From the NCBI RefSeq assembly GCF_029871245.1, contig NZ_SSON01000073.1, positions 89,257-153,256 of the forward strand: a DNA stretch of 64,000 nucleotides, read 5' to 3'. The position numbers were made by a program, and so were the translations under genes. This document shows, one piece after another, positions 9,122-18,375 of the stretch. Every line of letters starts with the position of its first letter. Position 1 is the stretch's first letter. The DNA is from Pseudomonas sp. BN102. Lineage in GTDB: Bacteria > Pseudomonadota > Gammaproteobacteria > Pseudomonadales > Pseudomonadaceae. The notes beneath the pieces are model-generated. The model was not told where the DNA came from. It ran no database searches and worked only from the letters and a program-made list of their open reading frames with translations.

Positions 9122-9691
9122 CTATGCGCTGAACAGCGCCTCCAGGCGTTGTTTCACCTCCGGCCAGTCGCGGTCGGTGATGCTGTAGAGCACGCTGTCG
9201 TCGAGGCGCCCGTCGGCCAGGCGGCGGTGGTTGCGCAGGAGGCCTTCGCGCTGGGCACCGAGCTTCTCGATGGCGCGCTGGGAGCGCAGGTTGCTGGCGG
9301 CGGTCTTCAGCTGTACGCGCACCAACTGCCACTCCTCAAAGGCGTGGCGCAGCATCAGGTACTTGATCGAGGCGTTCAGGCCGCTGCCGTGCTCGCCGCT
9401 GGCCAGCCAGGTCCAGCCGATCTCGGCGGCCGGCAGGTTGGGCATGAAGTCGGCGAAGCGCGTGGTACCCACCAGGCTGTCGCCCAGGCGGATGGCGAAG
9501 ACCACCGCCTGCTCCTCACGCTGGGCGGCCAAGCCCTGGCGGTACCAGTCGGGGCGCAGCGGGCCGCTCATGTAAATCAGGGCATCGCGGTTGGCCTCGG
9601 CCAGGGTCACCAGCCCGGGAATATCGACCTCCGCCAGCGGATCGAGGCGCAGGGCGCCGCGCTGCAAGGTGACCGGTTGTGGCTTGAACAT
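9122..9691 (-). CDS. GNAT family N-acetyltransferase (RimJ/RimL type)
   Basis: 189 aa with an Acetyltransf_3 fold. The strand-turn pattern IGWTWLASGEHGSGLNASIKYLML precedes the helix that binds CoA, and NLRSQRAIEKLGAQREG is the conserved C-terminal block. A strong GAGGAGGG supports the ATG at 9691; longer in-frame extension upstream has no RBS. Members modify amino acids, antibiotics or protein N-termini. It opens the GNAT-AraC-azlCD group, which hints at amino-acid chemistry but does not prove it. Confidence 0.85.
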   Translation of the reverse strand: MFKPQPVTLQRGALRLDPLAEVDIPGLVTLAEANRDALIYMSGPLRPDWYRQGLAAQREEQAVVFAIRLGDSLVGTTRFADFMPNLPAAEIGWTWLASGEHGSGLNASIKYLMLRHAFEEWQLVRVQLKTAASNLRSQRAIEKLGAQREGLLRNHRRLADGRLDDSVLYSITDRDWPEVKQRLEALFSA

Positions 9692-9808
9692 CTGCGCCCT
9701 CCTCAGGCGAAAGAACCCTGCCGGATGAGAACGTCGCGGGAAGCGGAAGTGCCGTGCAGGACCCCGCGCGAGACGAACGGAACGGCGCGGGCGAAGCAGC
9801 ACGCTAGC

Positions 9809-9857
9809 AGCCCCGGAGCGGGGGCTCAAGAGCGCCTGCGACCTTGGTCGCAGGCGC
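9809..9857. other. two adjacent strong hairpins upstream of mxtR
   Basis: A 6-bp stem (AGCCCC / GGGGCT, 9809-9826) is followed by a 12-base inverted repeat with a two-base centre (GCGCCTGCGACC / GGTCGCAGGCGC, 9832-9857). They lie 85 to 134 bases upstream of the mxtR start, between divergent genes. No T run follows on either strand, so a plain intrinsic terminator is unlikely. A leader structure, a small RNA or a protein-binding palindrome are all possible. Confidence 0.5.
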
Positions 9858-9942
9858 CTGACGAACTGACGGCTTTGGTGCGAAACTGCTGGAAGTCGAA
9901 TCCGGCGGTTCTGACCCGCCAGCGTGTTACCCGGGAGTTGCA

Positions 9943-12900
9943 ATGTCGTTGTCCAGCGGGCTGATCGCCACGGTCGCCTTCCTCTACATGGCCGTCCTCT
10001 TCGCCATAGCCTTCTATGGGGACCGCCGCAGCGCGCCGCTGTCGCCACGCATGCGCGCCTGGGTCTACAGCCTGTCACTGGCGGTCTACTGCACCAGCTG
10101 GACCTTCTTCGGCGCGGTCGGCCAGGCCGCCGGGCAGGTCTGGAACTTCCTGCCCATCTACCTCGGCCCCATCCTGCTGCTCCTGGTCGCGCCCTGGGTG
10201 GTGCAGAAGATGGTCCTGATCAGCAAGCAGGAGAACATCACCTCCATTGCCGACTTCATCGCCGCGCGCTACGGCAAGTCGCAGTCCCTGGCGGTGGTGG
10301 TGGCGCTAATCTGCCTGGTCAGCGTGCTGCCCTACATCGCCCTGCAGCTCAAGGGTATCGTCCTCGGGGTGAACCTGCTGATCGGCTCGGGCGCGGAATC
10401 CTCCGGCACCCGCGCCCAGGACACGGCGCTCATCGTGTCCCTGGTCCTGGCCCTGTTCACCATCCTCTTCGGTACCCGCAACCTCGACGCCACCGAGCAC
10501 CACCGCGGCATGGTACTGGCCATCGCCTTCGAGTCGCTGGTCAAGCTGCTGGCCTTCCTCGCAGTGGGCGCCTACGTCACCTTCGGCCTGTTCGACGGTT
10601 TCGACGACCTCTTCACTCGCGCCCGCAGCGCCCCGCAGCTGGAGCACTACTGGTCGCAGTCGCTGGACTGGTCCTCGATGCTGGTGCAGACCGGCCTGGC
10701 CATGCTCGCCATCATCTGCCTGCCCCGGCAATTCCACGTCACAGTGGTGGAGAACATCGAGCCGAAGGACCTGCGCCAGGCGCGCTGGGTCTTCCCCATC
10801 TACCTGGCCCTGGCCGCGCTCTTCGTGGTGCCCATCGCCCTGGCCGGGCAGATGCTGCTTCCCAGCGGCGTGATCCCGGACTCCTTCGTCATCAGCCTGC
10901 CGCTGGCCGAGGCCCACCCTGCCCTGGCGCTCCTGGCCTTCATCGGCGGCGCCTCGGCCGCCACTGGCATGGTCATCGTGGAAGCCGTGGCGCTGTCCAC
11001 CATGGTTTCCAACGACATGCTGCTGCCCTGGCTGCTGCGCCGGCAGAACGCCGAGCGGCCCTTCGAGGCGTTCCGTCACTGGATGCTCTCGGTGCGCCGG
11101 GTGAGCATCGTCGTGATCATCCTGCTCGGCTACGTCAGCTACCGCCTGCTTGGCTCCACCGCGAGCCTGGCGACCATCGGCCAGATCGCCTTCGCCTCCA
11201 TCGCCCAGCTCGGCCCGGCGATGATCGGCGCGCTGTTCTGGAAGCAGGCCAACCGCCGCGGCGTGTTCGCCGGCCTCGCCGCTGGCGCCGCCCTCTGGGC
11301 CTATACCCTGGTGTTGCCGGTGGTGGCCCGCGGCCTGGGCTGGCCGCTGGAGAACTTCCCCGGCCTGGCCTGGCTGGTGAACAACCCCCTGGATCTGCCG
11401 ATCGAGCCCCTGACCCAGGGCGTGGTCCTGTCGCTGGCCGGCAACTGGATTCTCTTCGCCTGGGTCTCGGTGTTCTCCCGCACCCGTGTCTCCGAGCACT
11501 GGCAGGCCAGCCGCTTCATCGGCCAGCAGGTCTCGGCCCGCACCAGCTCCCGCTCGCTGCTGGCGGTCCAGGTGAATGACCTGCTGATGCTCGCCTCGCG
11601 CTTCGTCGGCGAAGAGCGCGCACGGCAGAGCTTCATCCGCTTCGCCTACCGTTCGGGGATCAGCTTCAACCCGGAACAGAACGCCAACCAGGACTGGATC
11701 ACCCACACCGAGCGCCTGCTCGCCGGCGTGCTCGGAGCCTCCTCCGCGCGGGCCGTGGTAAAGGCCGCCATCGAAGGCCGCGAGATGCAGGTGGAGGACG
11801 TGGTGCGCATCGCCGACGAAGCCTCCGAGGTGCTGCAGTTCAACCGCGCCCTGCTGCAGGGCGCCATCGAGAACATCACCCAGGGCATCAGCGTGGTCGA
11901 CCAGTCCCTGCGCCTGGTGGCCTGGAACCGACGCTACCTGGAACTCTTCGACTATCCCGAAGGCCTCATCAGCGTCGGCCGACCGATCGCCGACATCATC
12001 CGCTACAACGCCGAGCGCGGCCTCTGCGGCCCCGGCGAAGTGGAATCCCATGTGGCCCGGCGCCTCTACTGGATGCGTCAGGGCCGGCCGCACACCTCCG
12101 AGCGGCTGTTCCCCAACGGCCGGGTCATTGAGCTGATCGGCAACCCCATGCCCGGCGGCGGCTTCGTCATGAGCTTCACCGACATCACCGCCTACCGGCA
12201 GGCCGAGCAGGCCCTGAAGGATGCCAACGAAGGGCTGGAACAGCGGGTCGCCGAGCGCACCCACGAGCTGTCCAAGCTCAACCAGGCGCTGATCGAGGCC
12301 AAGGGCACGGCGGAATCGGCCAACCAGTCGAAGACCCGTTTCCTCGCCGCCGTCAGCCATGACCTGATGCAGCCGCTGAACGCCGCGCGGCTGTTCTCCG
12401 CCGCCCTCGGCCACCAGCAGGATGCCCTGCCCGGCGAGGCCCGCGAACTGGTCAACCACCTGGACAGCTCGCTGCGCTCGGCCGAGGACCTGATCGCCGA
12501 CCTGCTGGACATCTCGCGCCTGGAAAGCGGTCGCGTCACCCCCGATCGCACCGCCTTCCCGCTGGCTTCGCTGTTCGACACCCTGGGCGCCGAATTCAAG
12601 GTGCTGGCCCAGGAACAGGGCATGGACTTCCGCCTGCGCGGCAGCAAGCTGCGGGTCGATAGCGACATGAAGCTGCTGCGTCGGGTGCTGCAGAACTTCC
12701 TCACCAACGCCTTCCGCTACGCCAGGGGCCGGGTGCTGCTGGGCGCGCGGCGCGAGGGCAACCAGTTGCGCCTGGAGGTCTGGGACCGTGGTCCGGGCAT
12801 CCCCGAAGACAAACGCAAAGTGATCTTCCAGGAGTTCAAGCGCCTGGACAGCCACCAGACCCGCGCCGAGAAAGGCCTGGGTCTTGGCCTGGCCATCGCC

Positions 12901-13422
12901 GACGGCCTCTGCCGGGTGCTCGGCCACAAGCTGGAAGTGCGTTCCTGGCCGGGCAAGGGCAGCGTGTTCAGCGTCACCGTGCCGCTGGCACGCGTCCAGC
13001 AACCCTCACCCGTGGTGCAGAAGCAGGCGGAGATCAATGGCCAGGCCCTGGCCGGCACCCAGGTGCTCTGCATCGACAACGAAGACAGCATCCTCACCGG
13101 CATGCACAGCCTGCTGTCGCGCTGGGGTTGCCAGGTCTGGACCGCGCGCAACCGCCTGGAGTGCGAACACCTGCTGGCCGAGGACGTGCGCCCGCAACTG
13201 GCGTTGGTGGACTACCACCTCGACGAGGGCGAAACCGGCACCGAACTCATGGCCTGGCTACGCACCCGCCTGGGCGAGCCTCTCCCCGGCGTGGTGATCA
13301 GCGCCGACGGCCGCGCCGAACTGGTGGCCGAAGTCCATGCCGCCGGCCTCGACTACCTGGCCAAGCCGGTCAAGCCGGCGGCTCTGCGGGCGCTGATCAG
13401 CCGGCATGTGAGCCTGCGTTGA
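9943..13422 (+). CDS. mxtR: symporter-fused hybrid sensor histidine kinase MxtR (CrbS type)
   Basis: 1159 aa. Residues 1 to about 500 are a sodium:solute symporter (SSSF) domain with thirteen or so helices. An SSSF-kinase linker region (STAC type, about 515-600) follows, then PAS (about 635-740), a coiled coil (AEQALKDANEGLEQRVAERT), HisKA with AVSHDLMQPLNAARLF (His806), HATPase with DRGPGIPEDKRKVIFQEF, and a C-terminal receiver with LALVDYHLDEGETG (Asp1090). The architecture matches CrbS/MxtR, which with the response regulator ErdR/CrbR controls acetate and alcohol use (acs). No regulator gene is adjacent, also the case for P. aeruginosa MxtR. The start is preceded by GGGAG. Confidence 0.9.
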   Translation: MSLSSGLIATVAFLYMAVLFAIAFYGDRRSAPLSPRMRAWVYSLSLAVYCTSWTFFGAVGQAAGQVWNFLPIYLGPILLLLVAPWVVQKMVLISKQENITSIADFIAARYGKSQSLAVVVALICLVSVLPYIALQLKGIVLGVNLLIGSGAESSGTRAQDTALIVSLVLALFTILFGTRNLDATEHHRGMVLAIAFESLVKLLAFLAVGAYVTFGLFDGFDDLFTRARSAPQLEHYWSQSLDWSSMLVQTGLAMLAIICLPRQFHVTVVENIEPKDLRQARWVFPIYLALAALFVVPIALAGQMLLPSGVIPDSFVISLPLAEAHPALALLAFIGGASAATGMVIVEAVALSTMVSNDMLLPWLLRRQNAERPFEAFRHWMLSVRRVSIVVIILLGYVSYRLLGSTASLATIGQIAFASIAQLGPAMIGALFWKQANRRGVFAGLAAGAALWAYTLVLPVVARGLGWPLENFPGLAWLVNNPLDLPIEPLTQGVVLSLAGNWILFAWVSVFSRTRVSEHWQASRFIGQQVSARTSSRSLLAVQVNDLLMLASRFVGEERARQSFIRFAYRSGISFNPEQNANQDWITHTERLLAGVLGASSARAVVKAAIEGREMQVEDVVRIADEASEVLQFNRALLQGAIENITQGISVVDQSLRLVAWNRRYLELFDYPEGLISVGRPIADIIRYNAERGLCGPGEVESHVARRLYWMRQGRPHTSERLFPNGRVIELIGNPMPGGGFVMSFTDITAYRQAEQALKDANEGLEQRVAERTHELSKLNQALIEAKGTAESANQSKTRFLAAVSHDLMQPLNAARLFSAALGHQQDALPGEARELVNHLDSSLRSAEDLIADLLDISRLESGRVTPDRTAFPLASLFDTLGAEFKVLAQEQGMDFRLRGSKLRVDSDMKLLRRVLQNFLTNAFRYARGRVLLGARREGNQLRLEVWDRGPGIPEDKRKVIFQEFKRLDSHQTRAEKGLGLGLAIADGLCRVLGHKLEVRSWPGKGSVFSVTVPLARVQQPSPVVQKQAEINGQALAGTQVLCIDNEDSILTGMHSLLSRWGCQVWTARNRLECEHLLAEDVRPQLALVDYHLDEGETGTELMAWLRTRLGEPLPGVVISADGRAELVAEVHAAGLDYLAKPVKPAALRALISRHVSLR

Positions 13423-13468
13423 GTCTCCCCGAGCGCGTGCTGATGGGAGAACGCCGGGCTGCTCTTCC

Positions 13469-13511
13469 TGTAGGGGCGAATTCATTCGCCAAGCAGGCCG
13501 CAGGCCTGCCA
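13469..13511 (+). repeat. REP-like palindrome, copy 1
   Basis: The core GCGAATTCATTCGC is followed by a small GC stem (GGCCGCAGGCC). Related cores occur at 18231-18272, 22484-22521 and 44721-44745. All are intergenic, as expected of Pseudomonas REP elements. Confidence 0.75.
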
Positions 13512-13535
13512 TGCGAATCCGAGCCAGACCAGGCA

Positions 13536-13571
13536 TCCCTCACCCCGACCCTCTCCCAGAGGGAGAGGGGG
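13536..13571. repeat. CCCTCTCCC/GGGAGAGGG palindrome, copy 1
   Basis: CCCTCTCCC-AGA-GGGAGAGGG type palindrome between the converging mxtR and MerR genes. Similar elements occur at 37411-37445 and, more diverged, at 54197-54232. It may act as a terminator or be a REP family member. Confidence 0.6.
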
Positions 13572-13615
13572 TTTATTGTGCGGGACTTGGCAACACGTGC
13601 CAGACGCTGGGTACC

Positions 13616-14434
13616 TCAGCGCTTGAGAAACCCCTTCAGCAACTCCCCCACCCGCTCGCCCAGCTCCTGATTAGCCGAGAGCTGCAGGCCACGCGCCAGT
13701 TCGCTGTTCACCACCTGCTCCACCAGGGGGCGCAGGGCTAGCAACTGGCGGTTCAGCTCGTCCAGCTCGCTGACATGGGGCAGGCTGGTGGAAAGCAGCG
13801 GATTGACGAGGTGCTGGACGATCATCCGCACGATACCGGCCGACACCGGCTCCACCTGGCGGCGGATGGATGCGAACTGATCCAGCAGCACGTCCAGCGG
13901 AATCCCCGAGCGGTAGAGCTGCACCCCGGCGCCGAATACCTGGGGATTGAGCACCCGCAAGTGGTCGCCGGCGAACTCGATCAGGCCCAGTTCGCGAGCG
14001 CGGTCCATGTTGTCGTCGGTCAGGTCGGCGCCGAACAGCGCCTGCACTTCGTCGAACCCCAGGCGGGTCGGCTCCACCTGGTTCCAGGCGCCGACTATGG
14101 CCTGCTCCAGCCCCAGTACGTGGGCCAGGTCGCGGCCCTGCTCCCAGGCCTCCAGCAGTTCGCGGATGCTGGCGATGCCGTAGCCACGCTCCAGCAGCTG
14201 GCCGATCAGCCGCAGCCGCGCGAGATGCCCACCATTGTAGATGCCCACCCGCCCACGCCGTTCCGGCGGCGGCAGCAAGCCGCGATCCTGGTAGGCGCGC
14301 AGGTTGCGCACTGTGGTGCCGGCCTCGCGGGCCAGTTCATCCACCGTGTATTCGACATCCGTCTCCGGCGCGTCGGCGGCCTGCTCGAGGAACTTGCTGA
14401 GGAAGGAAGGGAGATTTTTCATGGGCCGGATCAT
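13616..14434 (-). CDS. MerR family transcriptional regulator
   Basis: 272 aa. A winged helix-turn-helix of MerR type spans about residues 25-95: YTVDELAREAGTTVRNLRAY, then LLPPPERRGRVGIYNGGHLARL. The long C-terminal region (about 170 residues) is helical and has no metal-binding cysteines, so it is not a classic metal sensor. Two in-frame starts 12 bases apart are possible; the first has GAGGGG at seven bases. It is divergent from the M24-EphD-like operon that begins 250 bases away, which makes it a candidate regulator of that operon. Confidence 0.85.
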   Translation of the reverse strand: MIRPMKNLPSFLSKFLEQAADAPETDVEYTVDELAREAGTTVRNLRAYQDRGLLPPPERRGRVGIYNGGHLARLRLIGQLLERGYGIASIRELLEAWEQGRDLAHVLGLEQAIVGAWNQVEPTRLGFDEVQALFGADLTDDNMDRARELGLIEFAGDHLRVLNPQVFGAGVQLYRSGIPLDVLLDQFASIRRQVEPVSAGIVRMIVQHLVNPLLSTSLPHVSELDELNRQLLALRPLVEQVVNSELARGLQLSANQELGERVGELLKGFLKR

Positions 14435-14685
14435 AGCCCCGCCCCTCTCGCCCCAACAACAGTGTCCCGCTTGGCCCAACCAATGGCTGGACTTGCCCCC
14501 GGCGACTTTTCACGACGGCGCTGAAAATCCCGCTCAGCCGCTCTAATCCAAGACTTTCGCCTCTCGGGTAACGCGGTAACAGCGGCCGCGGCGGGCAGCC
14601 TCGGCGTCTGGCCAAGGGCCGATTCCCTGTTCAAGAATGACCGTGACATCGACCGATGTAACAGTCCCGAAACCGGAGATCGTAC

Positions 14686-15558
14686 ATGCCAGCCCCTGCC
14701 CTTACCGCCCAAGACCTGTCCGAGTTCCGCAACGTGCAGCAACTGGCCTACCGCTGCGCCGAAGCCATCGCCGGCGAACTCAAGCCCGGGATCAGCGAGA
14801 AGGAAGCCGCCGCGCTGATGAAGACCTGGCTGCAGGATCACGGCGTGCGCGACTGGTTCCACCAGCCCTTCGCCTGGTTCGGCCCACGCACCGCCTTCAA
14901 GGGCTTCGACGGCCTGCGCCACCTGGGCGGCTTCAACCTGGCCTTCTATCCGGGCAAGCAGCGGCTGGAGGAAGGCATGCCCTTCATCCTCGACTGCGCG
15001 CCGACCCTGGGCGCCTACACGGCGGATATCGGCTACTCCGGCGCCCTGGGCAGCAACCTGCTGGTGGAGCGCCTGCTGGACGACCTGATGGACCACCGCC
15101 AGCTCATCCTTGACCTGGTGCGCCAGCGCCTGCCGCTGGCCCGGGTCAGCCAGGCAGTGGACAGCCTCTGCGCACGCCAGGGCACCCTGCCGCGGCACAA
15201 GGCCTACCCCTTCGAGGTGCTGGCCCACCGGGTGGAGAAGCTCGGCGAACGCCAGCAGGGCCCGTCCATCGCCCGCTTCGGCCTGCGCAATATCTACACC
15301 CTGACGAAGAATGCCTTGGTCACAGGCCGCCGCGAGGGCTGGTCGCCGCTCTGGTCGAGCAACAGCCGCTCGGAACACCCGCCAACCCCCGGCCTCTGGG
15401 CAGTGGAGCCGCACCTGGGCTTCCGCGGCGTCGGCGCCAAGTTCGAAGAGCTGCTGGTGGTGACCGGGGACGGCGCCTGGTGGCTAGACGACGACCTGCC
15501 CCATGTCCGCCGGTGGCAAGCCCGCCAGCAGGCCGCTGGCAAGCAGGTGGCGGCATGA
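14686..15558 (+). CDS. M24 family metallopeptidase
   Basis: 290 aa with a pita-bread (creatinase/aminopeptidase P) fold. Candidate metal ligands are Asp103 and Asp114 (FILDCAPTLGAYTADIGYSG), His171 or His181, Glu241 (WAVEPHLG) and Glu254/255 (AKFEELLVVT). All five ligand types are present, so the enzyme is probably active. The natural substrate is unknown. It is the first gene of a three-gene operon; its TGA overlaps the next ATG. The start has GGAGATC upstream, and the pairing with a fused hydrolase-SDR suggests a catabolic role rather than methionine removal. Confidence 0.85.
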   Translation: MPAPALTAQDLSEFRNVQQLAYRCAEAIAGELKPGISEKEAAALMKTWLQDHGVRDWFHQPFAWFGPRTAFKGFDGLRHLGGFNLAFYPGKQRLEEGMPFILDCAPTLGAYTADIGYSGALGSNLLVERLLDDLMDHRQLILDLVRQRLPLARVSQAVDSLCARQGTLPRHKAYPFEVLAHRVEKLGERQQGPSIARFGLRNIYTLTKNALVTGRREGWSPLWSSNSRSEHPPTPGLWAVEPHLGFRGVGAKFEELLVVTGDGAWWLDDDLPHVRRWQARQQAAGKQVAA

Positions 15559-17318
15559 ACGCGCCGCTGCGACTGGAGCCCCAGCGTATCGCCGTGAAGG
15601 GCGACGGCGTGGAGCTGGCCGCCTACCGCTGGGGCAACGCCGCCGGCCCAATCCTGCTGCTGGTGCACGGCTACCCCGACAGCCATGAGGTCTGGCTGCC
15701 ACTGGTGCGCGAGCTGGCCGCCGACTACCAGATAGTCGCCTATGACGTACGCGGTGCCGGCGCGTCGGATATCCCGCGCAAGACACAGGACTACCGGCTG
15801 GAAAGACTGGCCAACGACCTGGAAGCGGTGATCAAGGCCGTCAGCCCCGAGCGCCCGGTGCATCTGGTGGCCCACGACTGGGGCTCGATCCAGTCCTGGG
15901 AGGCGGTGACCGAGCCACGCATCCAACCGTTGCTGGCCTCCTATACCACCGTCTCCGGTCCCTGCCTCGACCATGTCGGCCACTGGATGCGCGCACGCCT
16001 TAACGAGAAGAGCCCGCGCGCCCTGGGTCGGGTGATAGGCCAGTTGCTCAGCTCCTGGTACATCGCTTTCTTCCATACCCCGCTGCTGCCGGAACTGCTC
16101 TGGCACTTGGGGCTCGCCCGTGCCTGGCCGACGCTGCTGCGTCGGCTGGAAGGGGTACGCCAGGCACAGCCCAATCTCACCCAGGCCGCCGATGGCCAAC
16201 ACGGGGTCAAGCTCTACCGCGCCAACTTCATCAAGAGCCTGTTCGGCCCACGCCAGCGGCCGACCGGTGTACCGGTGCAGCTGATCGTGCCGACCCGCGA
16301 CCGCTTCGTGCGCCCGCAGCTGTTCCAGCAGCTCGACCACTGGGTGCCGCGCCTGTGGCGCCGCGAAGCGGCCGCCGGGCATTGGCAGCTGCTGGCCGAA
16401 CCGCAGCGCCTGGCCGGCTGGATCAGGGAGTTCGTCGACCACCTCGAAGGCGCCGAGGCCAGCCGCGCCCTGCGCCTGGCCAGGGTGCGCCCGGGCAGCG
16501 GCAGCTTCGCCGGCAAGCTGGTACTGGTGACCGGTGCGGGCGGCGGCATCGGCCGCGCCACCCTGCTGGAATTCGCCGATCGTGGCGCCAGCGTGCTGGC
16601 CGCGGACATCGACCTGAACGCCGCCGAGCGCAGCGCCGAACTGGCCCGCGCCCTGGGCGCCGAGGCTTGGGCCCGGCAGCTGGACGTCAGCGACAGCACG
16701 CAGATGGAAGCTTTCGCCACCTGGGTGGAAAGCGAGCTCAGCTGCCCGGACCTGGTGATCAACAACGCCGGCATCGGCATGGCCGGCGCCATGCTCGACA
16801 CCCGCCCCGAAGACTGGGATCGCCTGCTGCGGGTCAACCTCTGGAGCGTGATCGACGGCTGCCGCCTGTTCGCCCGACAAATGATCGAGGCCGGCAAGGG
16901 CGGGCACATAGTCAATATCGCCTCGGCTGCCGCCTTCGTGCCCTCGCGCAACTACGCCGCCTACGCCACCAGCAAGGCCGCCGTGCTGATGCTCAGCGAA
17001 TGCCTGCGCGCCGAGCTGGCCGGCAAGGGCATCGGGGTGACCGCCGTCTGCCCGGGGCTGGTCAACACCGGGATCATCCAGGCCACCCGCTTCCACGGCC
17101 TGGACGCCGATGCCGAGGCCAAGCGCAAGGCCAAGGTGCAGCGCCTCTACCGGCGCCGCAACCTGAGCGCCGAAACCGTGGCAACGCGCATCGCCCAGGC
17201 GGTGGAGCGCAACAAAGCGGTGCAGGCGGTGGGCAGCGAGGCCCACCTCAGCGTCGCCCAGTGGCGCTTCGCCCCCTGGCTGTCGCGCCTGCTGGCACGC
17301 CTGAACCTTTCCGCCTGA
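15555..17318 (+). CDS. fused alpha/beta hydrolase and short-chain dehydrogenase (EphD-like)
   Basis: 587 aa. Residues 1 to about 300 are an alpha/beta hydrolase with the oxyanion motif HGYP (38-41) and nucleophile Asp108 in AHDWGS, which fits the epoxide hydrolase type rather than a serine esterase. Residues from about 315 are a classical SDR with VTGAGGGIGRA, NNAG and the active-site YATSK. The same fusion exists in mycobacterial EphD. It suggests a hydrolysis step and an NAD(P)-dependent oxidation on one lipid-like substrate, which is inference. The start codon overlaps the upstream stop (ATGA), and a longer in-frame ORF beginning 75 bases earlier is rejected for this reason. Confidence 0.88.
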   Translation: MNAPLRLEPQRIAVKGDGVELAAYRWGNAAGPILLLVHGYPDSHEVWLPLVRELAADYQIVAYDVRGAGASDIPRKTQDYRLERLANDLEAVIKAVSPERPVHLVAHDWGSIQSWEAVTEPRIQPLLASYTTVSGPCLDHVGHWMRARLNEKSPRALGRVIGQLLSSWYIAFFHTPLLPELLWHLGLARAWPTLLRRLEGVRQAQPNLTQAADGQHGVKLYRANFIKSLFGPRQRPTGVPVQLIVPTRDRFVRPQLFQQLDHWVPRLWRREAAAGHWQLLAEPQRLAGWIREFVDHLEGAEASRALRLARVRPGSGSFAGKLVLVTGAGGGIGRATLLEFADRGASVLAADIDLNAAERSAELARALGAEAWARQLDVSDSTQMEAFATWVESELSCPDLVINNAGIGMAGAMLDTRPEDWDRLLRVNLWSVIDGCRLFARQMIEAGKGGHIVNIASAAAFVPSRNYAAYATSKAAVLMLSECLRAELAGKGIGVTAVCPGLVNTGIIQATRFHGLDADAEAKRKAKVQRLYRRRNLSAETVATRIAQAVERNKAVQAVGSEAHLSVAQWRFAPWLSRLLARLNLSA

Positions 17319-17328
17319 GGACCGCCCG

Positions 17329-18213
17329 ATGAACCACGAGCATCACCGCCTGGAACAACGCAAGGTGCGCTTCGACTTCGCCGACACCCCTCTGCACTGG
17401 GTTCCCGGCGAGCCGGAGGCATCGCACATCATGAACACCCTGCACCTGATCCTGCCGGCAGGGGAATTCTGGTTCTGCCGGGTCTACAACAAGGCCCTGC
17501 CGCTGATCACCGACGAGCGTCTGAAGGAGGACGTACGCGGCTTCGTGCGCCAGGAGGCCCAGCATGCCCGCGCCCACGACAGCGCCCTGGTGCCCTACCT
17601 GGAGCGCCACGGCATCGACCCTTCGCCCTTCACCAAGGGCATCTACTGGCTGTTCGAGAAAGTGCTCTGCGACTACCCGCTGGGCGAGAACGCCCTCACC
17701 CGCCGCCTGCAGCCCTGGTGGCTGCGCCAGCGGGTCGGGCTGATCGCCGCGGTGGAGCATTTCACCTGTGTGCTGGGCAACTGGATCATCACCACCCGCA
17801 GCCTGGACGCGGCCGACCCGGTGATGCTCGACCTGCTGCGCTGGCACGGCGCCGAAGAAGTCGAACACCGCTGCGTCGCCCACGACCTGCACGTGCACCT
17901 GAAAGGCAGCCTGCTGATGCGCTGGTTCTACATGGTGGTGGCCAGCGGCGCGCTGATCTTCCTGTTCAGCCGCTCCATGCGCACCCTGATGCGCCAGGAC
18001 CCGGCGACCCGCTACCGGCCTGGCTTCCTCAGGCTCTGGCACGCGCTGGGCAAGCGCGACCTGCTGCCACCGATGGGCAGCATCGGGCGGGCGGTATTGC
18101 GCTACTTCAAGCCGGATTTCCACCCCAGCACCGAGGGCGACCTGCAGGTGGCGCTGGACTACCTGGCCAGTTCGCCTGCGGCGCAGAGGGCGGCGGTGGA
18201 GGTGGTGGGCTGA
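17329..18213 (+). CDS. metal-dependent hydrolase family protein (PF10118-like, ferritin-type ligands)
   Basis: 294 aa. It carries two histidine- and acid-rich helices, QEAQHARAHDSAL and GAEEVEHRCVAHDL, which resemble a di-metal four-helix site. A hydrophobic stretch near residues 200-220 (MVVASGALIFLFS) suggests membrane contact. The family is annotated as metal-dependent hydrolase, but biochemical data are thin. The gene starts 11 bases after the fused hydrolase-SDR with GAGGACC as RBS, so it is the third gene of this operon. Confidence 0.8.
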   Translation: MNHEHHRLEQRKVRFDFADTPLHWVPGEPEASHIMNTLHLILPAGEFWFCRVYNKALPLITDERLKEDVRGFVRQEAQHARAHDSALVPYLERHGIDPSPFTKGIYWLFEKVLCDYPLGENALTRRLQPWWLRQRVGLIAAVEHFTCVLGNWIITTRSLDAADPVMLDLLRWHGAEEVEHRCVAHDLHVHLKGSLLMRWFYMVVASGALIFLFSRSMRTLMRQDPATRYRPGFLRLWHALGKRDLLPPMGSIGRAVLRYFKPDFHPSTEGDLQVALDYLASSPAAQRAAVEVVG

Positions 18214-18230
18214 ATTGGCTGCCTGCACCC

Positions 18231-18272
18231 TGTGGGGGTGAATTCATTCGCGAAGCAGCCCGAAGGGCTGCC
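18231..18272 (+). repeat. REP-like palindrome, copy 2
   Basis: GTGAATTCATTCGCGAAGCA followed by the stem CAGCCCGAAGGGCTG. It is directly joined to a longer palindrome at 18273. Confidence 0.75.
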
Positions 18273-18355
18273 GTAGGTTGGGCAGAGCGCAGCGAAGCCC
18301 AACACCGAACCCGCCCGAAAACGTTGGGCTTCGTTTCACTCAGCCACAACCTACG
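18273..18355. repeat. long imperfect palindrome GTAGGTTGGGC...CAACCTACG, copy 1
   Basis: The arms GTAGGTTGGGCAGAGCGCAG and its approximate reverse complement ending CAACCTACG flank an inner pair GAAGCCCAAC / GTTGGGCTTC. Two further copies lie at 22561-22631 and 29838-29926, all in gaps between genes. This is an interspersed element able to fold into a cruciform or a transcript hairpin. Confidence 0.8.
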
Positions 18356-18375
18356 GTGACTCTACGAACGGAACC

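Noticed and set aside
10306-13002. An 898-codon open frame antisense to mxtR, and similar long antisense frames at 5085-7127, 50860-52476 and 38310-39545.
   Set aside because: They mirror high-GC genes with strong third-position bias, have no RBS, and their compositions (Gln/His/Gly/Ala-rich) match no family.
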